Part shown: positions 51,885-60,496 of the stretch, piece by piece
How positions within the stretch are numbered: the stretch's first letter is position 1
Layout of the letters: every line of letters begins with the position of its first letter
Assembly: GCA_964352775.1 (NCBI GenBank)
Contig: CAYGTK010000001.1
Location: 16,777-80,776 of the forward strand
Direction: 5' to 3'
From: CAYGTK01 sp964352775
GTDB lineage: Bacteria > Bacteroidota > Bacteroidia > Chitinophagales > CAIOSU01
Length of the DNA: 64,000 nt
Notes under the pieces: model-generated
The model's database searches: none
Seen by the model: only the letters and a program-made list of their open reading frames with translations
Told to the model about the DNA's origin: nothing
Made by a program: the position numbers and the translations under genes

Positions 51885-52732
51885 TTGTAAGTGTAAAAAC
51901 CCTTACCTGATTTACGGCCGTGATGCCCGGCTTCAACTTTTTGCTGCTGTATTCTGCTTGGGCGAAACTTAGCATTTTGATGAAAAGAATCAAACATAGA
52001 TGTAGTTACTGAAAAGTTAGTGTCTACCCCTATCAGATCCATTAACTGGAAAGGGCCCATTTTAAAGCCGCTGGCTTGCATCAAGTCATCAATATCTTCG
52101 TGTGAGGCTACTCGCTCTTCTAATACTTTTAGTCCTTCTACATAAAAATGTCTGGCTACTCGGTTAACAATAAAACCAGGGCTATCCTTTGCAATTACAG
52201 GGCTGCGCTTCATTTCTTTGGCTAGTTGATATACGGCATCTACCACTTCACTACTCGTTTCCACGCCAGCAATAACTTCTACTAAGCGCATAATATGCGC
52301 TGGATTAAAAAAGTGCATGCCCACCACTCTTTCTGGGTTAGGTATCGGCGCAGCAATTCTTGTTATTGGAATGGAAGATGTGTTGGTGGCTAGAATAGTA
52401 TCAGGGCCGTTTATCTCAGCTAGTTTATGAAAAAGTTCGTGCTTAACATCTAATCGTTCTACTACCGCCTCAATAATAATATCGGCTTTAAGCGAATTGA
52501 TAGAAGTGGTGAATTCTATATTTTGAAGGGCATTATCTCTTTCTACCTCCGTTACCTTGCCACGAGCAATTCCTTTGTCTAGATTACTAATTATAGAATT
52601 CTTGGCTTTGGCCAGTTGTTCTTCGGCAATATCATATAGCAGCGTTCGTTTTCCTGCCATGGCTGCTAATTGGGTAATTCCGCTACCCATTGTGCCTGCA
52701 CCTATTACTCCAATGCTGTTTATGCCTTTCAT
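51881..52732 (-). CDS. 3-hydroxybutyryl-CoA / 3-hydroxyacyl-CoA dehydrogenase
   Basis: 283 residues. NAD-binding GAGTMGSGI at 11-19, NTSS near 117, catalytic His140 in MHFFNP with partner Glu152 in LVEV, then 'KDSPGFIVNRV' and a C-terminal all-helical domain ending 'GRKSGKGFYTYN'. This is the stand-alone short-chain form, oxidising (S)-3-hydroxyacyl-CoA with NAD. Near-match -7 box TATCTTTA (minus, 52737-52744) lies 4 nt before the ATG. Confidence 0.93.
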   Translation of the reverse strand: MKGINSIGVIGAGTMGSGITQLAAMAGKRTLLYDIAEEQLAKAKNSIISNLDKGIARGKVTEVERDNALQNIEFTTSINSLKADIIIEAVVERLDVKHELFHKLAEINGPDTILATNTSSIPITRIAAPIPNPERVVGMHFFNPAHIMRLVEVIAGVETSSEVVDAVYQLAKEMKRSPVIAKDSPGFIVNRVARHFYVEGLKVLEERVASHEDIDDLMQASGFKMGPFQLMDLIGVDTNFSVTTSMFDSFHQNAKFRPSRIQQQKVEAGHHGRKSGKGFYTYN

Positions 52733-52817
52733 GCTTTAAAGATAGCAGATACCAGCAGACATCAAGATGCTTTTAGTCCACAAAAATTAGCGAAATGCTT
52801 ACCTTCCATTCTTTAAA

Positions 52818-54260
52818 ATGAAGCAAAAATTCCTTCCCAACCTTCTGTTCTTGCTATTCGTAAATGTGCTGGTAAAGCCATTTTGGTTACTAGGGGTAGA
52901 TAGAGAGGTGCAAAACACCGTTGGTGCTGAAGAATATGGCACCTATTTCGCCCTATTGAATTTTGCCTTTCTGTTTCAGATGCTGCTCGATTTCGGTATT
53001 GATAACTACAACAATCGCCATCTAGCCCAGCACGAAGATTTACTTAAGAACTACTTACCTAACATCCTATTACTCAAACTTGGCTTGGCCTTAAGCTATG
53101 TTGCGCTATTAGCAGGTGCTGCTTTAGTAATAGGTTATTCTAGCGAACAACTCTATTTGCTAAGTTGGCTAGGGTTGAACTTGGTACTCATTTCCTTTAT
53201 CAAATACTTCCGCAGCAATATTTCAGCACTCCACTATTTTAAGATAGACAGCTTATTATCCGCTTTAGATAAAGTGTTGATGATAGCCGTCATCGGTTAT
53301 TTATTGTGGTTTAGCGGTAGCGAGATAACTATTAAGCAATTTGTTATCGGACAAAGTGCCGCCTATGGCATTACCAGTTTGGTGGGCTTAATTGCATCTA
53401 TGATATTATCGAAAGGACTTCAATTCAATTTCTCTTCTGATACCATAAAGGAAGTGGTAAAAGGCAGCTGGCCCTATGCCCTAGGTTTCTTTCTTATGTC
53501 GGTATTCAACAAGGTAGATGCTGTAATGATAGAACGCATGCTACCCAACGGTGCTGAAGAAGCAGGTGTTTATGCCTCCGCATACCGCCTGTTAGATGCT
53601 TTGAATATGGTCGGCTTTTTATTCGCAGGGCTTTTGCTTCCACTTTTTGCACGAATGTTAAAGCAGGGCGAAGCTGTTGGCCCATTGGTAGACCTTGCCT
53701 TTAAAACCATTTTCGCTATTGGGCTGATAATCTGTATCACCAGCACGTTCTTCCGAGTGCCAATAATGGAAGTACTTTATGTAAGTACAAATGAGCATTC
53801 GGCTACCGTATTTGGCATCCTGATACTAAGCTTTTTGAGTGTAGGGTCGTGGTATGTATTCGGCACTTTATTATCCGCCAATAATAATCTGCGTCAGCTA
53901 AATATGCTCTTCGCCATCTGTATGGTCTTGAACGTGGTGCTGAATTACCTATTGATACCAAAGTACCAAAGCGTAGGCGCCGCTATCGCTACGCTACTTA
54001 CGCAAACCATTGTGTTAGTGGCTGAAATAGTGATGAGCAAACGCTATCTAAAGGTCAATATCTCCTTATCTACCGCTGGTAGTTTGCTAGCTCTACTGAT
54101 CTTTGTATTGCTGGGCAATCTATTTTTAAGCGATGTATTCAGCCTTTGGTATTGGAATTTTCTATTCGTACTCACTATATCTTCCATTTTTGCGTTGATA
54201 GTCCGATCATTCGATGCTAGAGAGCTTCTAGCTTCCTTAAAACAGGGCAGAAGCGAGTAA
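52818..54260 (+). CDS. Polysaccharide flippase (Wzx/MATE-like, oligosaccharide flippase)
   Basis: 480 residues with about 12-14 hydrophobic segments and the polysaccharide-biosynthesis layout. Early 'FALLNFAFLFQMLLDFGIDNYNNRHLA' pattern, central 'YALGFFLMSVFNKVDAVMIERML' and late 'LNYLLIPKYQSVGAAIATLLTQ' are all typical of Wzx-type flippases that export undecaprenyl-linked repeats. It begins the flippase-Wzz-Wzy trio; 40 nt precede the chain-length gene. Confidence 0.9.
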   Translation: MKQKFLPNLLFLLFVNVLVKPFWLLGVDREVQNTVGAEEYGTYFALLNFAFLFQMLLDFGIDNYNNRHLAQHEDLLKNYLPNILLLKLGLALSYVALLAGAALVIGYSSEQLYLLSWLGLNLVLISFIKYFRSNISALHYFKIDSLLSALDKVLMIAVIGYLLWFSGSEITIKQFVIGQSAAYGITSLVGLIASMILSKGLQFNFSSDTIKEVVKGSWPYALGFFLMSVFNKVDAVMIERMLPNGAEEAGVYASAYRLLDALNMVGFLFAGLLLPLFARMLKQGEAVGPLVDLAFKTIFAIGLIICITSTFFRVPIMEVLYVSTNEHSATVFGILILSFLSVGSWYVFGTLLSANNNLRQLNMLFAICMVLNVVLNYLLIPKYQSVGAAIATLLTQTIVLVAEIVMSKRYLKVNISLSTAGSLLALLIFVLLGNLFLSDVFSLWYWNFLFVLTISSIFALIVRSFDARELLASLKQGRSE

Positions 54261-54275
54261 AGACGATCATTTCCT

Positions 54276-54283
54276 TAATTTTG
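54276..54283 (+). promoter_or_regulatory. -7 element before the chain-length regulator gene
   Basis: TAATTTTG, exact match, 17 nt before ATG 54301. Confidence 0.4.
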
Positions 54284-54300
54284 CAGAAATTTTTGTGTCC

Positions 54301-55269
54301 ATGGACAACTCCTACAACCTCGTGAACAGCCTCCGAATTCTACTAAAGTGGAAAGCGCCCATCATTATACTCGTGACCATTGCTTCCATTGGAGCGGTGA
54401 TAGTGTCGTACTTGATGCCTAACTACTACGAATCGAGCGCAAAGTTCTACCCTACTAACCCCACCATTACCGATAGGCAAAACCTTTTCGCCAAAGATGG
54501 TAACGAGGGTTTTATTGATTACTTCGGTACTAAGAACGATGTGAATCGCTTGATGTCTATCGCTAACTCACCTGCAGTTACTGACTATATCATCCATAAG
54601 TACAAGTACAAGCAGATATATGATGTAGATACCACTAAGGCAGATTGGGCTTATTGGATGAAGAAGGAATTCTTAGAGAACTTCAAAGTATTGAAGACCG
54701 AATTTGGTGCAGTAATGATCATCTTTTCAGATACTGACCCTCAACGTGCGTCAGCTGTCACCAACGAAATAGTGCAAAAAATAGATGAGCACAACCGCTG
54801 GGTTATTGTGAGCAACAAGCAGAAGATACTTAGCATATTTGAAGAACAGGTAGACACAAAACGTAAGGAGGTAACAGAAATAACAGATTCCCTTTCGACA
54901 TTGATGGAGGTACACGGTATAGAGGTTATAGAAAGTAATAATGCCAACCAAGCTGCTATTGTAAAAGGGAGTGACCCTAGAATGATAGAAACGGTCAAAA
55001 TTTTAAAGGCGCGTCAAGTAGCTTTGGTTACAGACCTTACAGACTATACCACTCTTCGCGATCAGTATGATGCTTCCGCAAAAGAGAATTTCTCTTCCAT
55101 TTACATCATAGAGAAGGCTTACCCATCGGTTCGTAAATCGAAGCCTATTCGTTGGTTGATATGTGTGAGCACTTTCCTTATCGCACTTTTCCTATCTGTA
55201 TTAGGCGCATTATTATTTGAAAAAGGAAAAGAGCTGAAAGCCGCTGTTGATGCTGAACCAGCTCGATAG
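54301..55269 (+). CDS. Wzz-type polysaccharide chain-length regulator
   Basis: 322 residues from ATG 54301 (GTG 54295 also opens the frame). Two transmembrane helices, near residues 17-40 and 280-300, flank a long periplasmic coiled-coil region (about 45-275), with PNYYES after the first helix and a Pro-rich 'SVRKSKPIRWLI' before the second, which is the Wzz/Wza-associated pattern. No C-terminal kinase domain. The 3' end overlaps the polymerase gene by 20 nt, so coupled translation with the polymerase is likely. Confidence 0.88.
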   Translation: MDNSYNLVNSLRILLKWKAPIIILVTIASIGAVIVSYLMPNYYESSAKFYPTNPTITDRQNLFAKDGNEGFIDYFGTKNDVNRLMSIANSPAVTDYIIHKYKYKQIYDVDTTKADWAYWMKKEFLENFKVLKTEFGAVMIIFSDTDPQRASAVTNEIVQKIDEHNRWVIVSNKQKILSIFEEQVDTKRKEVTEITDSLSTLMEVHGIEVIESNNANQAAIVKGSDPRMIETVKILKARQVALVTDLTDYTTLRDQYDASAKENFSSIYIIEKAYPSVRKSKPIRWLICVSTFLIALFLSVLGALLFEKGKELKAAVDAEPAR

Positions 55270-56704
55270 ATTTTCTTTAGGCCTTTTTACGGGCTTCGGG
55301 CTACTCACCATTTTATGTTTGTGGGCAGGTTTCTATCTAGAACAGTACGTTTTAGTTACAGTGCCATTTGGTGTGCTTTTCGCATGGGTAGCACTCACCG
55401 ATTTTAAGAAGATCTTTTACTTCCTATTGTTCTTACTACCTCTTTCTACTGAATTTGAAGTTGGTGGTGGTTTTTCAACCGACCTGCCTACAGAGCCTGT
55501 TATGGTGGCCCTCATGGCTATTTTTCTTCTTTTTATTGCTAGTAATCGCCACGTTATAGATAGGCAATTCCTCACGCACCCGTTAATGCTATTACTATAT
55601 CTGCATTATGCTTGGATGATGTTTACGGCCATGCATGCGGTAGATGTTGTTATTTCTTTAAAATTCCTGTTAGCAAAGTTCTGGTACATCATTGTGTTCG
55701 TTTTCACAGCGGCTATGTTGTTGACTAAGCAAGGGCACTTCCGAAAGTTCTTTTGGCTCATTTTTATTCCACTTCTGTTAGCATCCATCAAGATATTCAT
55801 TCACCACTTGGTGGTTTACAATCTTTCCTTCGAGGATGTGAATGAGCCCATGGGACCTTTCTTCCGCAACCACGTGAACTATGCGGATATGATCACCGCC
55901 TTTTACCCCTTCCTATTCGTAGCTGCTACTTGGTATGAGAAAGGTTCATGGAAGAGGTGGTTAATAAATGGCGCGAAGATCTATTTCGTAGTCGCCGTCT
56001 ATTTCTCTTATACACGTGCTTGTTATTTGGCCTTGGCCCTTATTGCTGTGGCTTACTTTATTATCAATTGGAAGATGCTGAGAGCCATGGTAGTGGTTGG
56101 CCTTGTAGGTGTTTTAAGTATGGTCGGATTCTTTATTTCCAATAATAACTTTGTTGAATTAGCACCTGTATACGAAAAGACCATCCACTATAAAGAGTTT
56201 GGAGATCACCTTCAGGCTACCGTAAAAATGCAAGACCTAAGTAGTATGGAGCGAGTCTATCGTTGGGTAGCAGCGTTCTATATGGTGGCAGACAATCCTT
56301 GGGTGGGAGCAGGCCCTGGAAATTTTTACCCTACTTATAAGAAATACGCTATTTCAGATTTTGAAACCTACGTGAGTGATAACCCCGAACACAGCACCGT
56401 CCACAATTACTTCTTTTTAATGATGACCGAGCAAGGTTTTATTGGCTTGATAGTTTTTGTGCTACTAACCCTTGGTATATTCTTTATTGCCGAATCGGTG
56501 TATCATCAAATGAGAGACGGTTGGCGAAAACAATGGATAATGGCATTTACGCTATCACTTATCACGCTCTACCTGAACTTGATGCTAAATGACATGATAG
56601 AAGTGGATAAAACAGGAAGTTTCTACTTTATGGGCATTGCTTTTATCATCAGCCTATCAATAGCTGATAAACGAGAAAGAGCTTTAGAAGAAGCGACAGC
56701 TTAG
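55250..56704 (+). CDS. O-antigen ligase/polymerase family protein (Wzy_C)
   Basis: 484 residues from ATG 55250. About 11 hydrophobic segments and a large loop before the last ones, containing 'MERVYRWVAAFYMVADNPWVGAGPGNF' and 'NPEHSTVHNYFFLMMTEQGFIG', the Wzy_C region with its conserved His. It either polymerises repeat units or ligates glycan to lipid carrier. It overlaps the Wzz gene upstream and, at its 3' end, the convergent phosphatase gene by 21 nt. Confidence 0.9.
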   Translation: MLNQLDRFSLGLFTGFGLLTILCLWAGFYLEQYVLVTVPFGVLFAWVALTDFKKIFYFLLFLLPLSTEFEVGGGFSTDLPTEPVMVALMAIFLLFIASNRHVIDRQFLTHPLMLLLYLHYAWMMFTAMHAVDVVISLKFLLAKFWYIIVFVFTAAMLLTKQGHFRKFFWLIFIPLLLASIKIFIHHLVVYNLSFEDVNEPMGPFFRNHVNYADMITAFYPFLFVAATWYEKGSWKRWLINGAKIYFVVAVYFSYTRACYLALALIAVAYFIINWKMLRAMVVVGLVGVLSMVGFFISNNNFVELAPVYEKTIHYKEFGDHLQATVKMQDLSSMERVYRWVAAFYMVADNPWVGAGPGNFYPTYKKYAISDFETYVSDNPEHSTVHNYFFLMMTEQGFIGLIVFVLLTLGIFFIAESVYHQMRDGWRKQWIMAFTLSLITLYLNLMLNDMIEVDKTGSFYFMGIAFIISLSIADKRERALEEATA

Positions 56705-57934
56705 TACTGTAATGTCATCAATGAATAGTCCGTTACCACGGTATTCGTTCACATGATCCATCAACTTTGTAACCAAGTCTTCCATTGGTTCGTTACTATG
56801 GTTCTGCAAGAAACGTTCTACCCTGTCTAAGCTGTAGAACTCCCCTTTTTCATTCTCAAAATCGAGAAGTCCATCTGTATAATTGAATAGCATGGCATGC
56901 TTAGGAATATCTACTTCACCAGGATTAACGAAAGGTAATTCATCGAACATACCCAAAAGAGTACAACCACTTTCTAACTCTACCATTTTACCATCAGCTA
57001 TCAAAATAGATGGATTATGACCTGCATTTACATACCTAAGTTTACGTGTAGTATGGTTATATATACCTAAGAAAATAGTAATGAACTTCTCCCCTTGGGT
57101 TATCTGTGCCACTCTGTGGTTCAACTCTTGGGTCAACTCATCTAAAGCTGTGAACTGATAAGCTAAGCTTCTCATGGTTGCTTGAAAGTTAGACATCAAT
57201 AAAGCAGCAGCAACTCCTTTCCCAGAAATATCACCAATACAAAAAGCTGTCTCTTCGTCAGATAATGGAAAGCAATCGTAATAATCACCACCAATGTCAT
57301 TATGTGGTTGATATTCGGCAGCCATTTCAAGATGTTCATTATTCGGCAAGTCACTTGGTATGAGCATAGCTTGCACTTTAGCTGCTAAGGCCAATTCATT
57401 CTTCACTACCTCTTGCTGTACTTGCTTGGCAAAGAGTTTTTTATTCTCTACTGCTACTATCACAATATTGGTAATGGTTTGAATGAACTTCAATTTCTCC
57501 TCTTGCGAGTCGTAATCATCAGTTTTTAAGTCCCCAATAAGTACATAGGCTAAAGCATGGTCTTTGTGATACACGGGAATAATAACATCAAAATCATTAA
57601 GTCCTGAATTCAATTGTTTTCCCTTAAGGGAAGTAATACTTCTGTAGTGTATCAAGTCAGCCTCAACATCTAAAAAGGGAGAGTCTTTTCCAATACCAGA
57701 ATCACAAACACATTCCCAACCTTCATCTTTAATATAAACTTGTAGGCGCTGAATGCCCATTTGTGCTCTCAGGATGAATTCGTAGATCCGGAACAAGGCG
57801 GAGGTAGAGAAATTATTATTGATGGCTTGCGAAACCTCCAACAATGAATTGATCTGCAATTGCTTAACAGTAAGCAATCGCTCCATATATTCCGTTCTGT
57901 TATCAGCTAATTTATCGTCTGTGATCTCACGCAT
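56684..57934 (-). CDS. GAF-like/SpoIIE (PP2C-type) serine phosphatase
   Basis: 416 residues from ATG 57934, preceded by near-match -7 box TATATTTA (57953-57960, minus). ATG 58000 would overlap the ABC permease by 20 nt. Domains: GAF-like sensor (about 20-175), linker helix with 'NELALAAKVQAMLIPSDLP', then the SpoIIE/PP2C catalytic domain (about 195-415) with metal-binding 'HNDIGGDYYD' and 'IGDISGKGVAAALLMS'. Such RsbU-like proteins control partner-switching or other serine-phosphorylated targets; the partner is not in the window. Confidence 0.9.
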   Translation of the reverse strand: MREITDDKLADNRTEYMERLLTVKQLQINSLLEVSQAINNNFSTSALFRIYEFILRAQMGIQRLQVYIKDEGWECVCDSGIGKDSPFLDVEADLIHYRSITSLKGKQLNSGLNDFDVIIPVYHKDHALAYVLIGDLKTDDYDSQEEKLKFIQTITNIVIVAVENKKLFAKQVQQEVVKNELALAAKVQAMLIPSDLPNNEHLEMAAEYQPHNDIGGDYYDCFPLSDEETAFCIGDISGKGVAAALLMSNFQATMRSLAYQFTALDELTQELNHRVAQITQGEKFITIFLGIYNHTTRKLRYVNAGHNPSILIADGKMVELESGCTLLGMFDELPFVNPGEVDIPKHAMLFNYTDGLLDFENEKGEFYSLDRVERFLQNHSNEPMEDLVTKLMDHVNEYRGNGLFIDDITVLSCRFF

Positions 57935-57980
57935 AGTGTTGTCGCTTAGCTTAAATATAGCACAAATAGGTTGGGTAAGC

Positions 57981-59177
57981 TTAAAGGTCGGTGCGCACAT
58001 CTAGCGCATCCCTAAAAGCATTTCCCACAAGGTTAAAGGCCATTACTAATATCATTATGGCCACACCAGGCACCAATGCCATAAATGGCTTTCCGCTGAT
58101 AATAAACCCATAATTCTCAGAAAGCATACTACCCCAAGATGGTGCTGGTGGTTGAACCCCGATACCAAGGTAACTTAATCCCGCCTCTACTAAAATAGCA
58201 CTAGCAAAATTAGCTGCCGCAATTACAATAAGCGGCCCTGTAATATTAGGTATTACGTGTAGTACAATAATGCGAAAGTTTGAATAGCCCAAGCTTTTTG
58301 CGGCCTCTACGAATTGTGATTCACGTAAACCCATTACTTGGCCACGTATTAATCGAGCTGCGTCTACCCACATGGATAGGCCTACGGCAATGAATATCTG
58401 CCAGAAGCCTTTCCCTAAAATAATAGTTAAAGCAAAGGCTAGAAGAAGGGTAGGAATAGCCCAGATAACATTGATGAACCACATAATGATGTCGTCCACA
58501 ATTCCACGAAAATAACCTGCCATGGCACCGAGTATAACCCCAATGAATATGCTTATGATAACAGCAATAGCGCCTACCGATAAAGAGATCCTTACACCGA
58601 TGAGGGTGCGGCTTAACATGTCGCGACCAAAATTATCTGTACCTAAAAGGAAGCTTCTACTATCTATCTGATCTGGCAACAGGGCTTGCATTTCAGAAAG
58701 ACTAGTGGTAACAATTGTTCCCGATGCAAGAGTTATAGTGGCCGCCTCACCATTCCACTCCACTTCTTTTGAAGGGTCAAGCGCATAAAGCAGGTCTACT
58801 ATATCTATTGCTTTTTCAACAGTTTTTCTCTTCTCTCCTTGATAAATAGAAGCCACTACTTGATTTCCTTCTACTACATATCCCGTAATAGGTTTGAGCT
58901 CGTAAGGGTTTTCTCTACCAAAAAGCATGGTCATAAAAAACCCGTTCTGATCAACATTACGGTTCTTCTTCACCTTCAACATCTGTATCGTAAATCCAGG
59001 CGTATGGCTAGCCAGCTCTAATACTTGGTCGTTAGCATCGGGAGTTTGATCAGGTGTGATGCTATAACCCAATATCGCTACTACTACCGCTAATATGATA
59101 ACTATCAGGCCCAGTACTCCGGGCTTGTTGCGTTTAAAACGCTTTAGTGAACGACTAAATGGGGAATTGCTTGCCAA
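57981..59177 (-). CDS. ABC transporter permease, oligopeptide type (DppC/OppC-like)
   Basis: 398 residues. N-terminal OppC-type segment with one helix (about 19-39), then a long periplasmic insert to GTDNFGRDMLSR (179-190), five further helices, and the EAA-loop 'EAAKSLGYSNFRIIVLHVIPN'. The insert is about 100 residues longer than in E. coli DppC. The start is TTG 59177, because an in-frame stop lies three codons before and no ATG occurs until residue 65. -7 box at 59195-59202. No partner permease, ATPase or binding protein is adjacent. Confidence 0.88.
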   Translation of the reverse strand: MASNSPFSRSLKRFKRNKPGVLGLIVIILAVVVAILGYSITPDQTPDANDQVLELASHTPGFTIQMLKVKKNRNVDQNGFFMTMLFGRENPYELKPITGYVVEGNQVVASIYQGEKRKTVEKAIDIVDLLYALDPSKEVEWNGEAATITLASGTIVTTSLSEMQALLPDQIDSRSFLLGTDNFGRDMLSRTLIGVRISLSVGAIAVIISIFIGVILGAMAGYFRGIVDDIIMWFINVIWAIPTLLLAFALTIILGKGFWQIFIAVGLSMWVDAARLIRGQVMGLRESQFVEAAKSLGYSNFRIIVLHVIPNITGPLIVIAAANFASAILVEAGLSYLGIGVQPPAPSWGSMLSENYGFIISGKPFMALVPGVAIMILVMAFNLVGNAFRDALDVRTDL

Positions 59178-59194
59178 CTTATTTCAATAGCCTT

Positions 59195-59202
59195 CAAAAA
59201 TA
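59195..59202 (-). promoter_or_regulatory. -7 element of the OppC-like permease gene
   Basis: Minus strand TATTTTTG, exact TAnnTTTG match, 17 nt before the TTG start at 59177. Confidence 0.45.
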
Positions 59203-59221
59203 CTATTCTAAACTCGAACGA

Positions 59222-60367
59222 TCAGGAATGCTGCCTACCTTTCCAATTATGTGCTAACAGAAATGAGGCCGGCGCTATTACAACTACGTAAATGATATGG
59301 AGGAATTGCACAACGGGTAACCATATCAATAGCCCTCGTTGGCCACTGAACGTTGATGCTAAACGCAACAGAGGTATCTCTATCCATAGCTTATTGACGA
59401 ACAATAAGAAGAATAGTAGTAAGAACTTAAAATTGAACGACAGCCCAAGCACAAGTATTACTAGCAGCAATAAATTATATAAATAGGCCAGCACCAAAGT
59501 GCCCAATACTTTCCAATTGGTAAAACCTCTGCTTTTAGATACCCAGCGTAGTCGCTGATGCCACAATTGAAGGAATGAATCTTCTGAACTAGTTTTTACA
59601 ATAGCCAAAGGAGACTTGAGAAAACTAACCTTACCAGGATAAACCTTAGCTACTTTATGCATTAGCAATTGATCATCCCCCGTAGCCATTCCGTCTACAC
59701 CTTCGTAGCCACCTACTTTACCAAAAACCATTCTCTCATAACACATATTCCCACCATTGCTCATGCTTGGTGTGCCGCTACCTATACTTCCAGCTGTTAC
59801 AGCCATCATACCTAGTACATCCAGCTCTTGCCACTTGCTTAGCATTCCATCTCCGCTTGCTAATACAATTGGGCCTGTTATCAGCTTTGCTTGAGTTTGT
59901 TGATAGTAGCTTACTAGTGTTTCTAACCAAGTATTTGGCACTATGCAATCAGCATCCGTGGTAGCTATCAATTTGCTCTCGCTTCTAGCAATAACCCTTT
60001 CAATAGCTTTCTTTTTAGTAGCTATTGGTATGCGTTCCCCTTCTAAAAGTTCTTCTAAGCGATAAACGGTTAAGCGGTCATCTATTATTCCACATGCTAG
60101 CTCAAAAGTTCGGTCTTCCGATCTATCGTCCACCAACACAATTTCGTAGTAGTTCTCTGGGTAGCTTTGGTTCAATAGGGCGTTCAGGCAATTTTCAATG
60201 TGTCCTTCTTCATTTCGGGCTACTACAATTACAGTTACTTTCAGTGGGCTTATCACTGGTCGGGGTTCAAATCGCTCTACTTTATTCCAGCCAGCGTAGT
60301 AGATCAATATCAGTATAGAATAGGCCAGTTGCAGCAGCAAACTCAGCAATAGAATTATGGCTAACAT
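59222..60367 (-). CDS. Membrane family 2 glycosyltransferase
   Basis: 381 residues. N-terminal transmembrane helix (about 4-26), GT-A domain with DDRSEDRT near residue 80 and acceptor-side DAD at 138-140, a 'NGGNMCYER' substrate loop, the QRLRW motif (processive GT2 signature), then three C-terminal hydrophobic segments. This matches transferases that elongate surface polysaccharide in the inner membrane. It lies near, but is not in, the flippase-Wzy cluster, and is 129 nt from carB. Confidence 0.88.
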   Translation of the reverse strand: MLAIILLLSLLLQLAYSILILIYYAGWNKVERFEPRPVISPLKVTVIVVARNEEGHIENCLNALLNQSYPENYYEIVLVDDRSEDRTFELACGIIDDRLTVYRLEELLEGERIPIATKKKAIERVIARSESKLIATTDADCIVPNTWLETLVSYYQQTQAKLITGPIVLASGDGMLSKWQELDVLGMMAVTAGSIGSGTPSMSNGGNMCYERMVFGKVGGYEGVDGMATGDDQLLMHKVAKVYPGKVSFLKSPLAIVKTSSEDSFLQLWHQRLRWVSKSRGFTNWKVLGTLVLAYLYNLLLLVILVLGLSFNFKFLLLFFLLFVNKLWIEIPLLRLASTFSGQRGLLIWLPVVQFLHIIYVVVIAPASFLLAHNWKGRQHS

Positions 60368-60453
60368 ATCACTCGTATTAAACCTTGCTGGCAGCTATCC
60401 GATTCTGTATCCAAATTTTCATAATGCTTTCTCATTTTCTGCTCGCAGAACCC

Positions 60454-60461
60454 TATTTTTG
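60454..60461 (+). promoter_or_regulatory. carB: -7 element of carB
   Basis: TATTTTTG, exact TAnnTTTG match, 35 nt before ATG 60497. Confidence 0.5.
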
Positions 60462-60496
60462 TGGCAACCTAATTAAGCACTTAACAAAGCCTTATT

